Shown here: piece after piece, positions 29,884 to 43,990 of the stretch
How positions within the stretch are numbered: position 1 is the stretch's first letter
Layout of the letters: each line of letters begins with the position of its first letter
Source of the DNA: Mesomycoplasma ovipneumoniae
GTDB lineage: Bacteria; Bacillota_I; Bacilli_A; Mycoplasmatales; Metamycoplasmataceae
Assembly: GCF_038095975.1 (NCBI RefSeq)
Contig: NZ_CP146003.1
Coordinates: 62,001 to 126,000, forward strand
Direction: 5' to 3'
Length of the DNA: 64,000 nucleotides
Notes under the pieces: generated by a model
What the model saw: the letters and a program-made list of their open reading frames with translations, nothing else
Told to the model about the DNA's origin: nothing
Databases searched by the model: none
Translations under genes and position numbers: made by a program

Positions 29884-31407
29884 ATGAATAAAGATATAAA
29901 TTTAACCGCAATAATTAAAAATGAAATTAAAAATTTCGAGTCCAAAATTCAACATGATGATATTGGAAAAGTTATTGTTGTTGGAGATGGAGTTGCGCTT
30001 GTTTCCGGGATTGAAAAAGTAAAATTTGGTGAGCTTGTTCAATTTGAAAATAGTGTTTTTGGAATTGCACTGAATCTTGAGCAAGATTTAATTGGTGTTG
30101 TTATTATGGGAAATGAAAACTCTGTTTTTCAAGGCTCAACTGTCAGAAGAACAAAGTCTGTCATTTCAATTACAGTTGGTGATCAACTTTTAGGCCGTGT
30201 TGTTAATGCCCTTGGCCTTCCAATTGATGGAAAAGGCGAATTTGATAATAGTATAAAATCTGAAATTTTTACAAATGCACCTTCAATAATGGACAGAAAA
30301 AGTGTAGACCGTGGACTTCAGACCGGAATTTTAGCAATTGACTCATTAGTTCCAATTGGAAAAGGACAACGTGAGCTAATAATTGGTGACCGTCAAACTG
30401 GAAAAACAACAATCGCTATTGACACAATTTTAAACCAAAAAGGCAAAAATGTTTACTGTGTTTATGTTGCAATTGGCCAAAAAAATTCAAGTGTAGCCCA
30501 AATTGTTGCCCTTCTTGAGAAAAAAGGTGCCCTTGATTATACAACAGTTGTTGTCTCTGGAGCTAGTGAACTGTCACCTTTACAATACTTAGCCCCATAT
30601 TCTGGAACCTCAATTGCCGAATATTGAATGCATAAAGGCAAAGATGTTTTGATAATTTATGATGACTTATCAAAACATGCTATTGCATACAGAACGCTCT
30701 CACTTTTATTAAGAAGACCACCTGGAAGAGAAGCTTTTCCTGGGGATATTTTTTACCAGCACTCATACCTTTTAGAGCGTTCATCACAATTATCTGATGA
30801 AACAGGTGGCGGTTCAATCACCGCTTTGCCAATAATTGAAACTCAAGCTGGCGATATTTCAGCTTATATTCCGACAAATGTGATATCTATTACCGACGGT
30901 CAAATTTTTGTTCGTGATAATCTTTTTAATTCAGGACAAAAACCGGCAATTGATATAGGTCTTTCAGTTTCGCGGGTAGGTTCAGCGGCTCAATCTAAAT
31001 TAATGAAATGAGCTTCTTCATCATTAAAATTAGAACTGGCACAATATAATGAACTTAAGGCTTTTGCACAATTTGGATCTGATTTAGGACCAAGTTCGCA
31101 GTTAATTCTTGATCGCGGAAACAAAATTTATGAACTTTTAAAACAAGAAAATCAACAACATTTTTCACAAATTCAGCAAATAATGCTGTTAATTTTAATT
31201 AGAGAACATCTAATTGATCAGTTGCAACTTGAATCTATGCAATCTTTTAAATCAGTTTTTCTTAAATATTTAGACACAGATTCTGAAATTAAGTCAATTT
31301 TAGAAAAAATTGATCATAATATTAATTTAAAAACTGACGATTTAAATTTAATTTTAAATTCAATAACAAAATTGATTGAAAATTTTAATTCAGGTCGAAG
31401 TTTTTAG
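29884..31407 (+). CDS. atpA: ATP synthase subunit alpha
   Basis: A 507-residue non-catalytic nucleotide-binding subunit. P-loop GDRQTGKT, then [29 protein letters not shown] and SITDGQIF. Two TGA codons are Trp. ATG 29884 is 19 bases after atpH. Confidence 0.96.
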
Positions 31408-31433
31408 TTGGTTTTTTATAAAAGAGAGCAAAA

Positions 31434-33683
<2,250 letters not shown>

Positions 33684-33697
<14 letters not shown>

Positions 33698-33944
33698 TCT
33701 TAAAATCTTTAGTCAAAAAGGAATCATTTTAGAATCCCAACCAGTTTCAGTTACTGCAAAAACACAACTAGGATACCGTGTTGCCCAATACGGAATCACG
33801 CCTTTTTGCGGAATAATTTCACCATCGGTTTTGTATGTTTTAAACGAAAAAGAAGAACTCAAATTTAGAATTACCGACGGTGTTATATATGCTTCTAAAT
33901 CTGAGGTTTTAATTTTTACCCAAGGGGAGCTGCATCCCGCTTAA
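33684..33944 (+). CDS. atpC: ATP synthase subunit epsilon, short form
   Basis: An 86-residue protein starting at GTG 33684 inside atpD. It contains the N-terminal beta-sandwich of epsilon (GYRVAQYGITPFCGIISP...) and stops where the C-terminal helical hairpin would begin; most bacterial epsilons are about 130 residues. The helical domain inhibits ATP hydrolysis in other bacteria, so this enzyme may lack that brake. The downstream sequence has no epsilon-like continuation in another frame that I could see. Confidence 0.85.
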
Positions 33945-33977
33945 TATTAATAAATTTTTAAATTTTAGGCTAAAAAT

Positions 33978-34535
33978 GTGAAAAAGTGCTTGTTTTTCCC
34001 ATTTTTTTCCTTTTTTGGTCAAATAAAGCTTAAAAATTTAATTAAAAATATGAATCATAAAAACCGCGGAATGTTTCTTGAAAAAATTATTAACAACACA
34101 ATTGAATTTTATTATCAAAACGACATTGCGATTTTTCACAAAAAAAATCTAGATATTGGTTTTAAAGCTGTTCAAAAAGATTTGACCTTAAATGATGCTT
34201 TTGTATTAAAAAAGTCAACTGTTGATTATTATGGAATTTATAAAGGAATTTTTGTTGCCTTTGAAGCCAAAAGTACCAATGAAAATGTCTTAAATTTAAA
34301 GCAAATTCCAGACCATCAAATCAATTATCTACATAAAGTTAGAAAACATTTTGGTTGTGCATTTTTCATCATTTTTTTTAAACAACTTGAAAAATTTTAC
34401 ATTTTAAGCGTAGACAAAATCGATTTTTCAAAAAAGTCAATTTCTTCCCATTTTTTAGAAAAAGAAGGGATAGAAATTGCACTTACATACCCTGGAATCA
34501 TTGATTTTATTGCATATATTGATCAAATGATTTAA
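33978..34535 (+). CDS. recU: Holliday junction resolvase RecU
   Basis: A 185-residue (or 161-residue) PD-(D/E)xK nuclease. Motifs NRGMFLEKIINNT, STVDYYGIYKGIFVAFEAKST (catalytic Asp, Glu and Lys) and DHQINYLHKVRKHFG match RecU closely. GTG 33978 gives an extra hydrophobic N-terminus; ATG 34050 (MNHKNRG) is the alternative start. RecU cleaves Holliday junctions in Firmicutes and mollicutes and works with RuvAB and RecA. Confidence 0.92.
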   Translation: MKKCLFFPFFSFFGQIKLKNLIKNMNHKNRGMFLEKIINNTIEFYYQNDIAIFHKKNLDIGFKAVQKDLTLNDAFVLKKSTVDYYGIYKGIFVAFEAKSTNENVLNLKQIPDHQINYLHKVRKHFGCAFFIIFFKQLEKFYILSVDKIDFSKKSISSHFLEKEGIEIALTYPGIIDFIAYIDQMI

Positions 34536-34561
34536 ATTATTGTTTATTTTTTATTTTATGG

Positions 34562-34646
34562 TATAATTTAATTTTTAATTTATATTTATTAGCTCAAATA
34601 TCATTAAAATGGATTCAGATAGATGTGCTTTTTTAAGTTCTATCTG
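34562..34646 (+). promoter_or_regulatory. rpsB promoter and structured leader
   Basis: Extended -10 TATGGTATAAT (TATAAT at 34562-34567) starts a leader of about 115 bases. In it CAGATAGA (34616-34623) pairs perfectly with TCTATCTG (34639-34646). Leaders of ribosomal protein S2 genes often bind S2 for autoregulation; that role is inferred, not shown. Confidence 0.5.
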
Positions 34647-34688
34647 TTAGAAATTTTAAGTAGAAACAACAAACAAAAGGAAATATTC

Positions 34689-35666
34689 ATGGATAAGGCA
34701 ACAACAGCTAAACAAAACCAAAATATCGAACAAAAAGATAGCCAAATGTTGAACATTGGTGAGATTTCTACTGAAAACTCAGCGGAAATTCCTATCGTTT
34801 CAAAGCAAAAACTATTAGAGGCGGGTGTTTATTTTGGTCATAAATCATCACAGTGACACCCTAAAATGGCACAATTTTTACTAAAAAGAAAGCGCAATGA
34901 AACTCACATTATTGACGTTTTAAAAACTCAAAAAATGTTAGAAATTGCTTATAAATTAGTTGAAAAATTTGCCCAAAAAGGTGCTAAATTTATTTTTGTA
35001 GGTACAAAAAAACAAGCAAAAAAAGCCATCGAAGAACAAGCAATCCGTACAAATTCAATATACGTTTCTGGTCGTTGATTAGGCGGAACTTTAACAAACA
35101 GTCGTACAATTTTGTCACGACTTAAAGCAATGGAAGAACTTGAACAACAAACAGCAGAAAATTTTGAAGGTTATACAAAAAAAGAAATACTTTCAAAACA
35201 AAAACAATTAGCTAAATTACAAAAAAATCTTAACGGAATTAAAGGGTTAAAAGACGTTCCACTTTTTTCATTAATAATGTTAGTTGCCGATCCTTTAAAA
35301 GATATAATCGCAGTTAAAGAAGCCCGTAAAAAAGGGATTAAAATTATCGGAATAACAGATTCAAATGTTGATCCATCTTTGGTTGACTTTGGAATTCCAG
35401 CTAATGATGATTCAACTAAATCAATCACATTAATTTTTACTATTTTAGCTGATGCAATTTCATCAGCAAAAGGTGGTAAAAAACTTTTTGCATATCAGCC
35501 TGATGAGCAAATTATTTTGCCAGAAGATCCTGAAAAAGAGCAAAAACAGCTAAGATTTCGCCGTAATTCATTCGATAAATTTGAAAAATTTGATAAATCA
35601 AAAAGCAAATCAGCCGATAAAAAAGTACAAAATCCTAGCCAGTCTAGCGAATCTAAAATTGCATAA
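34689..35666 (+). CDS. rpsB: 30S ribosomal protein S2
   Basis: A 325-residue S2. Core motifs [39 protein letters not shown] and [10 protein letters not shown]. It has about 30 extra residues at the N-terminus and a long Lys/Ser-rich tail, both common in mycoplasmas. ATG 34689 follows AAAAGGAAA. Followed by tsf, the usual rpsB-tsf pair. Confidence 0.96.
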
Positions 35667-35687
35667 TTAATAAAAAAGGAGTAAAAA

Positions 35688-36590
35688 ATGTTAAAAATAG
35701 ATAAATTAGCAAAAATTAAAGAATTAAGAGAAATTACGGATGCTCCTTTTGTTGATTGCAAAACAGCTCTTGAAAATTCTGACTATGAAATAAACGGTGC
35801 TATTAAATGACTTCACGAAAACGGTAAGTCAAAAGCACTAAAAAAAGCTGACCGTATTGCCGCTGAAGGTTTAGTTTTAGCAACTAAATGTGAAAAACAT
35901 GCCCTAATTTTTGAACTTAATTCAGAAACAGACTTTGTTGCTAAAAATCAAAACTTTGTAAAACTTCAAGGTGAAATTGCCAAATTACTTCTAGAAAATG
36001 ACTTTGATAATTTAGAAACAGCTTTAACTATTAAAAATCAAGATTCCCGTACAATTGCAGAAATGTTAATCGAATCTACCGCAACTATGGGTGAAAAAAT
36101 AACCTTGCGTCGTGTACTAAAAACCAAAATTTTAGAAGGACAAAAAGTTGGGCTTTATACACATTCTAACGGACAAATTGCTTCTGTTGTTGTTTTAGAT
36201 GGTGGAAATTGCACTATTGCAAAAGATATTTCTATGCATGTTTCAGCTCTAAAACCAGAATTTAATTTTGAGTCCGATTTGCCTCAAGAAAGACTTGCAG
36301 AAATCAATCAAAAAGTTGAAGATTCACTTGCCTTAGATAAGAATTTTGAAAAGAAACCTGAAGAAATCAAGCAAAAAATTAAACGTGGTAAGATTGAAAA
36401 AGAATTGTCAGAATTCGTTCTTGAATTTCAACCTTTAGCAACGGATAGCGCCATTTCTGTTGGTAAATATTTAGAACAAAATTCTGCTAAATTAGTCCAA
36501 GCTGTTCGCTTTGAAGTTGGTGAAGGCATCGAAAAACAAGCTGTCGATTTTTATACAGAAGTTAATTCTCAAATAAAAGAAGCTAAATAA
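35688..36590 (+). CDS. tsf: Elongation factor Ts
   Basis: A 300-residue guanine-nucleotide exchange factor for EF-Tu. It starts with the UBA-like domain (KIKELREITDAPFVDCKTALE) and contains FELNSETDFVAKN, the EF-Tu contact. TGA is Trp once. Start ATG 35688 follows AAAAGGAG. Confidence 0.96.
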
Positions 36591-36627
36591 TCATTAATTT
36601 AAAATCAAAAAATATAAAGAAAGGTAT

Positions 36628-36659
36628 AAAATTTTTCCTGTTTTTTTAGGAAAAATTTT
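36628..36659. terminator. Hairpin between tsf and ffh
   Basis: A perfect 12-bp stem (36628-36639 with 36648-36659) around a T-rich loop, followed by CTATTTTT. It is probably the rpsB-tsf terminator, though it reaches within 11 bases of the ffh start codon and could also cover the ffh ribosome-binding region. Confidence 0.6.
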
Positions 36660-36670
36660 CTATTTTTAAA

Positions 36671-37993
36671 ATGTTAGATTTTTTGACCAATAGAATCCAG
36701 TCATCTTTAAAAAAAATTCAGAAATCTGTAACCATTAATGAGCAAGATTTAGCAGAAATTATTCGTGAAATTCGTCTTGCTTTACTTGAGGCTGACGTTA
36801 ATTTATTAGTTGTTAAAAACTTTATTGCTCAGGTAAAAAATCAGGTTTTAACAAACGGGCTGACTTCCAAACTTAATCTCCAACAAGAATTTTTGAAAAT
36901 ATTACACCAAAATTTAGTTTCAGTTCTTGGAGTTAGTGCAAAACCTATTAATTTTGCTAAAAAACCAACAACAATAATGCTAGTTGGTCTTCAAGGTTCA
37001 GGAAAAACTACAACTACGGCAAAACTTGCAGTTTATGCTCGTCAAAAAAATTTTTCAAAAAAAATTTTACTAGTAGCTTGTGATACTTACCGTCCTGCTG
37101 CGATTGATCAATTGAAACAATTAGGAAAACAAGTTTCAATTGATGTTTTTTATATTGAAAAAACTCCTGTTGAAATTGCAAAAGATGCCCTAATTTATAG
37201 CAGAAATAACAATTATGACCTTGTTATTTTTGACACCGCCGGTCGTCTTTCAATTAATTCTGAACTGATGACTGAGTTAGTTGAAATTAAAAAAGCTGTA
37301 AAACCTGATCAAATTCTTTTTGTTCTTGATGCCCTTTCTGGTCAAGATATAATAAATGTTGCCGAAACTTTTCATAAAGAAATTAATTTAACTGGGTCAA
37401 TTATTACAAAATTAGACTCAAATGCACGTGCAGGAGCGGCTCTTTCCATCACACATTTGCTTAAAATTCCGATTTTATTTATTGGTTCAGGTGAAAAAAT
37501 TTCTGCCTTAGAACTATTTCACCCAAACAGAATCGCTGATCGAATTTTAGGTATGGGTGATGTGATGTCACTTTTAGAACAAGCCGAAGAAAATATTGAC
37601 AAACAAACCGTTAAAAAATTGTCTCATCGTATGTTTTCTGGTCAATTTAATTTAGATGACCTCCTAAATAGTCTTGCTCAAATTCAAAAAATTGGAAAAT
37701 TTTCGAAAATAATAAAAATGATTCCTGGATTATCGGGCAAAATTAACGCAAGTCAGATTGATGAAGTTGAGCAAAAAATGAAACTTTATAAAATTTTAAT
37801 CTCATCAATGACTCATGAAGAACGCAAAAAACCAAAACTTTTAAAAAATCCATCTCGCAGGAATCGAATTATTCGCGGTTCAGGTCGAACAGGTGCTGAA
37901 TTTAACCGTTTAATTAATGAGTTTGAATCAATGTCCAAAAAAATGTCTGAATTTTCATCAAAAAATATTAATTTTGACTCATTTTTTAAATAA
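36671..37993 (+). CDS. ffh: Signal recognition particle protein
   Basis: A 440-residue SRP54 GTPase. G motifs GLQGSGKTTTTAKLA, DTAGRLS and TKLDSNARAG, followed by a Met-rich M domain with RIIRGSGRTGAEFNRLINEF, which binds SRP RNA and signal peptides. ATG 36671 has no clear Shine-Dalgarno site and follows the tsf hairpin. No TGA codon. Confidence 0.97.
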   Translation: MLDFLTNRIQSSLKKIQKSVTINEQDLAEIIREIRLALLEADVNLLVVKNFIAQVKNQVLTNGLTSKLNLQQEFLKILHQNLVSVLGVSAKPINFAKKPTTIMLVGLQGSGKTTTTAKLAVYARQKNFSKKILLVACDTYRPAAIDQLKQLGKQVSIDVFYIEKTPVEIAKDALIYSRNNNYDLVIFDTAGRLSINSELMTELVEIKKAVKPDQILFVLDALSGQDIINVAETFHKEINLTGSIITKLDSNARAGAALSITHLLKIPILFIGSGEKISALELFHPNRIADRILGMGDVMSLLEQAEENIDKQTVKKLSHRMFSGQFNLDDLLNSLAQIQKIGKFSKIIKMIPGLSGKINASQIDEVEQKMKLYKILISSMTHEERKKPKLLKNPSRRNRIIRGSGRTGAEFNRLINEFESMSKKMSEFSSKNINFDSFFK

Positions 37994-38017
37994 AAAAGAA
38001 AATTAAAAGGATAAATT

Positions 38018-39385
38018 ATGGCCAAATTTGAAAACTACCAATTTTTTATTAATTATCTAAAGAATTTAGGATTTATTTTTCCTAGTTCACAAATTTATGG
38101 AGGTTTAGCAAATTCTTATGATTATGGCCACCTTGGTGTTCTTTTAGCTAAAAATATTGAAAATTTTTGGGCTGATTTTTTCATAAACAAAGATCTTAGT
38201 GCCTTTTTTATTGACACAAAAATTTTGCTAAACCCAAAAGTTTGACAAGCCTCAGGTCATCTTGAAAATTTTAGCGACTTGCTAGTTGAAAATAAAATTA
38301 ATAAAAAACGTTATCGTGTTGACCATTTGTTTGAAAATAATTTTCCAAATTTAATTTTTGAAAAATTAAATCAACAAGAAATTCAGCAATATTTGGCTAA
38401 AATTGAAAATTACGATGGATCAAAAACTGACTGATCTATTCCTAAAAATTTCAATCTTTTATTCCAAACCGAACAAGGTGTTGTTGAAAATGAAAAAACA
38501 ACATTGTATTTGCGACCTGAAACAGCTCAAGGAATTTTTATAAATTTTAAATCACTTTTAAGATTTACTAAAAACACCTTGCCTCTTCGAATTGCTCAAG
38601 TCGGAAAATCATTCCGAAATGAAATTTCGCCTGGAAATTTCATCTTTAGGACCCGTGAATTTACTCAACTTGAACAGGAAATTTTTGTCAGACCTGAACA
38701 AGCCGATGAAATTTTTCACTCTGAAATTGAAAAAGTTCGACTTTTTTTATCCAAATTAGGTTTTTCGCCCGATTCAATCCGAATTAGCAATCATCAACCT
38801 GAAAAATTAGCCCATTATGCAAAAGCAACCACTGATTTTGAATATTTTTTTAATTTTGGCTGAGGTGAACTAATTGGAATTTCCAACCGTGGAAATTTTG
38901 ATCTTAAAAATCATATGGCTAAAAGTGGCGAAAATCTTGAATTTGTCGATTCAGCAAACGGTCAAAAAATTTTACCATACATAATCGAACCATCAATTGG
39001 CCTAGACAGACTTATGTTAGCGATTTTAGAGCAAAATTTTGTTCATGACATCGAAAAAGACCGTTATTTTCTTAAATTTCCGTTTATTTTAAGCCCATAT
39101 AAAGTTGCAGTTTTACCGCTTTTAAAGAAATTTTCACCTCAAGCAGAAGAAATATGGAAAATACTTGTTAGCCACGGAATTACCGCTACTTTTTCAAACA
39201 CAGGAACTATTGGCAAAAGATATTATTATCAAGACTCAATTGGGACTTTTTTTTGCATTACAGTCGATGAAGAGGGAATTCAAAATCAAAGTGTAACAAT
39301 CAGATTTCGCGATACTTGTGAACAAAAAAGAATAAAAATCACCGAAATTATCCAATTTATAGAGGAAAATTCTTCAAATGAATAA
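38018..39385 (+). CDS. glyS: Glycyl-tRNA synthetase (class II, alpha2 type)
   Basis: A 455-residue enzyme of the eukaryote-like single-chain type. Motif 2 is GKSFRNEISP with REFTQLEQE. Motif 3 is EPSIGLDRLMLAIL, and YLRPETAQGIFINF is typical. A C-terminal anticodon-binding domain follows. TGA is Trp several times. An AAAAGGATA site precedes ATG 38018. It overlaps dnaG by 8 bases in a glyS-dnaG-rpoD operon. Confidence 0.95.
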
Positions 39386-41225
39386 GCAGCAAATTTTAGC
39401 TCATATTTTAAAAAACACCGATATTTATGCGCTAATTTCACAAGCAATCCAGCTTTCACCTAGTGGAAGAAACACATTTGTTGGACTTTGTCCATTTCAT
39501 GAGGACAAAAATCCATCCTTGTCAGTTTCAATTTCTAAGCAAATTTTTAAGTGTTTTTCTTGTCAAAAAGGTGGAAATATTGTTAGCTTTGTAATGTTTT
39601 GAAAAAATTTGAATTTTTTTCAAGCTGTTGAATATCTCAACAAAGAATACAATTTGAACCTTGAATTAGCAAATAATTTGGCTCCTGTAAAAGTTTATTC
39701 TGAAATTGAACTTCAAGCACTCCGTGCTTTTGAAAATTCAGTTTCACTTTATCTTTTAGAGCTGCTTACAATTACATCAAGAGCCAAAAAAAACCCTAAA
39801 AACCGACAAGAATTGCAAATTTACAACTTTATAAATTCGCGAGGACTAAGTCGCGAAATTATTGAAAAATTTAAAATCGGCTTTGCGCCAAGTTCATTTT
39901 TAAAACCACGACTAGTTGATTCAAAATTATTTGATGAAGAAACTTTAAAGGATTATTCGCTTTTAAATCAACAAGGTTTTGATTTTTTTCAAAATCGAAT
40001 TGTTTTCCCTATTGAAAATTTAGAAGGAAAAGTTGTTGGATTTTCTGGCCGTTGTTTGCCTAACACTAAATGTGAACCAAAATATTTAAACTCACCATCA
40101 AGCAAACTGTTTTCTAAATCTGAAATTTTCTATAATTATAAAAATGCAATTGCTGATAATCCCAAAGAAATTTTTATTACTGAAGGTTTTTTTGACGTCA
40201 TTGCATTTTACAAGGTCAATATTAAAAATGTAATTGCGCTTATGGGTACTTCTTTGACTAAAAAACACTGTGAATTACTGAATAATTTTACAGTTGTCAT
40301 TGCCCTTGATGGTGATCGGGCTGGTCTTGAGGCTACCTTAAAATCGGCACTCATACTTTCGCAAAACAAAATTAAAACTTACATTATATCAGGTTTTGAC
40401 GGAAAAGATCCTGATGAGTATTTAAATAATTTTGGTGCTGAAAGTTTTTTAGAAAAACTTTCAGACCGCCAAAATTGCTTTGATTTTGCCTACAGTTTTT
40501 ACAAAAATCAAATCAAAGAAAATTCTAGCGATGAAATTACTGAATTTGTCAACAAATTTACACCGTTTTTACAAAGTTTGCATGCCCAAAATAGCCCATT
40601 ACTAGGTGTTTTTTTGAAAAAAATTTATGATGACTTAGGTATTGAAAAAAGTGCTTTTCGTTGAATAAAACAAATTCAGTATCCATCTAAACCTGGTCGG
40701 GAACTTGAAGAAAATGAAGATCTTTTTGAAAATAGACAACAAAATAAAAGGAATAGATATGAAAACCATGCATATCCAGTTCAATATCTTGAGTTAAGAT
40801 TATTTTTAATTATTTTGAAGGATTTTATTGAAGGTGATCAGGGAAAATTTTCTAGTTTTAAAAGTTTAAATTTTAAATTTTTAAATGCACTTAATAATAA
40901 GTTTGTTGAAACATTATATTCTAGTGATAGAAAAAATCCTGAAATTTACAAGCAAGCTATACAAAAAATTAATGAAGCAGGCAATTTATTAAAAGAATAT
41001 TTATTAAATGAATATTCGCAAATATCAACTCATGACTTTATAAATTTTAATGTACATGAAAAAACAATAGATGACGTTGAAAAGCTTGTTGAAGATATTA
41101 ATGAAAGAAGAAGAAAAATAAATAACGATATTTTACATCAGCATTTAAAAAATAATAAAAATGATTTTGTAATTGATTTGTATAACGACGAAATTCAAGG
41201 GGGCGCTGATAATGAAAATTGGTAA
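39378..41225 (+). CDS. dnaG: DNA primase
   Basis: A 615-residue primase. The zinc finger is CPFH...CFSC (residues about 36-66). The Toprim domain has FITEGFFDVIAF, IALDGDRAG and DPDEYL. The C-terminal region after residue 430 is helical and diverged, as expected for the helicase-binding part. Several TGA codons are Trp. Overlaps glyS by 8 and rpoD by 14 bases. Confidence 0.94.
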
Positions 41226-43209
41226 TAAATTGGCAATACAAGAACCTAAAAATTCCCAAAAAACTTATAGTTTTTCTGAAAAATCTACAAAGTCAGCAAC
41301 TAAAACCGCTGAAAAAAAGGTAAAAACTTCACGTAAAAAAACAAAAGAGCAAGTCCAAGTAGATTCTAATTTAAATTTGAATATCGATTCTGACAGTTTG
41401 AACACTAAAAATTCAAAAAAAATTATTGTTAATGAAAAAAGAAAAAACTCATATGAACAAATTGAGAATTTTTTTAATGTTATTAAAACAACCAAGCATC
41501 AATCTGATTTTCTAAAAAGTATCGAGGCATTTCGAACTAAAACTTTAAATCAATTATCAAAAAATATTAACTCAACCAATAAAACTTTAAAAGCAAAAGT
41601 TAAAGTTTCTTCAACCGCAAAATCTAAAACCGTAAATACTGAGATTTTAGAATTAGAGCAAGAAAAATTAGAAAAACCCAAAAAAAAGACAAAACAAACA
41701 AAAACAACAGCAAAAGAGCAAAAAAGCTCCAAAAATAAAGAACTTTTTGAAGATAACCACAAGCTAGAAACTTCTGACAATATTTCTGAATCAGCTAATA
41801 GTCCCGAGTCACGTTATCAGTTTGTTATTGAAAAGTTACAAGAGCAATTAGAAAAAAAACAAAAACAAACTGCGAAAAAAAGTTCGAAAAAAACTGCTGA
41901 AAATGCATTTTTAAGCCACGAAGATGTTTATAAATATATCGAAAATTTAAACCTTTCCGTTTCAGAGGATGAGTTAGACGAGTTTTTTCAAATTTTAATG
42001 CAGAAAAAAATAATTAGTGATGAACTGGACAAAGAAGATCTTGAAGATGTTTCAAGTTCAGATTTTGCTGACCAAATTGGTCAAAAAAATTCTAAAAATA
42101 AAACAAAGAAAAATCTTGATAATTTAGATGATGACAAAGATTTAAGCCTAGACAGGCTTGATGACCAAGAAGATTTTGATGACTTGGGCCAAGATGACAG
42201 TGGCGAAATGGAATTTGGTCACTCAGTTGATGAATCACTAAGAATCCAAGATATTGACGATCTTGATTATATCAATGATGAAAATTCAAGTCAATTTCGC
42301 AAACCTAAAGTTTACAGTGACGATGTTTACCGAAATAAACTTACCGACACAAACGACATGATCAAATGATACATGCGCTGAATCGGAAAATACGGAAAAT
42401 TATTAAGTCAAGAAGAAGAACAAGAACTGGCCCGTAAAATGCAAATTAAAGGTCGAATCGGTAAAAAAGCTCGTGATACCTTAATAAAACGTAATTTAAG
42501 ACTGGTTGTAAACAGTGCAAAACGCTATAAAAACCGTGGCTTAAATTTTATTGACCTAATTTCTGAAGGTAATTTAGGAATTATTAAGGCCGTTTCAAAA
42601 TATGACCACACTAAAGGATTTAAATTTTCAACTTATGCAACTTGATGAATTCGTCAAGCAATCACAAGAGCTGTGGCTGATCAGGCAAGACTAATTAGAA
42701 TTCCGGTTCATATGGTCGAAACTATTAATAAAATTAACAAAGCTGAGAGAGAATTACAGCAAGAAAAAGGGCTAAATCCAACAGCCGAAGAAATTGCTCA
42801 GCGTCTTGGACCTGAATTTACAGCCGAAAAAGTCCGTTATATTAAAAAAATAAATGTCGACCCGATTTCGCTAGATAAAGCCATCGGAAAAGAAGAGGAT
42901 AGCTCTTTTTCTGATTTTATTAAGGATGAAAATTTAATTTCGCCAGCTGAATACGCCGAGCGCGAGGAAAAAGCTAAAGTTTTACTTGAAATAATCGAGA
43001 CAACGCTTGACTATGATGAAAAAGATTTTATCAAACGCCGTTATGGAGTTGGTGTTGATGAAAATGGTGTTCCATATCAAGCTCATAGTTTTGAAGAATT
43101 AGCTGCCATGCGTCGCGTTACAAAGGAGCGAGTACGTCAAATAGAGGGTAAAATTCTTAAAAAATTAAGAACCCCTCAAAAAAGATGGTCACTACGTGAT
43201 TTTAACTAA
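41212..43209 (+). CDS. rpoD: Primary RNA polymerase sigma factor
   Basis: A 665-residue sigma-70. Regions 2-4 occupy the last 270 residues: [38 protein letters not shown], the -10 recognition segment [16 protein letters not shown], and region 4 [20 protein letters not shown]. The first 390 residues are Lys/Ser/Glu-rich low complexity, far longer than region 1.1 of most sigma factors. ATG 41212 follows AAGGGGG and lies within dnaG. Confidence 0.95.
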
Positions 43210-43216
43210 AAAAAGT

Positions 43217-43990
43217 ATGAAAACAAAACTAATTGGCGACTTTTTGCTCGAAAAATTTCCCTTGGAAAACTGTCAAGACTGAGATAATTGCGGTTGAAAT
43301 CTCTTTTTTGATTCTGAAATTTCTAAGGTTCTTATTTGCATTGATCTTACAAAAAGTGTTTTAGATTTTGCCATAAAAAATAATTATAATTTAATAATTT
43401 CACATCATCCTTTCTTTTTTTATCCCACAAAAAAGGAAGAATTTCAAAATTCGCCATACAAGAAAAAAATTTCGAGCCTTTTAAAAAAACACTCAATTAG
43501 CGTGCTTGGCCTCCACACGAATTTTGACTCAACAGACAACCAAACCGCATTTTCAATCGCTAGTCAGTGAGGGCTAGATTCAAGTAGGGCTATAAAAATA
43601 GATGATTTTAACATTTTAATTGAAAATAATTTAAGGGTCTCAGAAATTTTAAAAAGAATTTCACTAAATAGTAATTTAGTGACTTTTCGAACTAATTTTT
43701 CACAAGATTTTTTGCCAAAAAAAGTGGCAATTCTTCCAGGTTCAGGCGGAATTTTAGCATGTCTTTTAGCAAAAAAACAAAAAGCCAATCTTGTTATAAC
43801 TTCTGATCTCAAATGATCAGATCAACTTACGATCATGCATCATAAAATCAAAGTTTTAGAAATTCCCCACCTTATTGAGCAAGTTTTTACTGATAAAATT
43901 GCCCAAATATTACAAGAAAAATTTAAAAACATCGAAATTCACAGTTTTAAATTACCTGAAATTTTAAGCGAGGTTAAAATCAAATGATAA
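43217..43990 (+). CDS. NIF3-like dinuclear metal centre protein (YqfO/YbgI family)
   Basis: A 257-residue protein. The metal-binding residues are in [12 protein letters not shown] and [10 protein letters not shown], the family's HHP and HxNxD patterns. The C-terminal metal ligands would lie in the region reading [15 protein letters not shown]. In M. tuberculosis and others the family is next to the sigma or trmK genes; here it follows rpoD. Function is unclear (a GTP cyclohydrolase or hydrolase activity has been suggested). It overlaps nfo by 7 bases. Confidence 0.85.
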
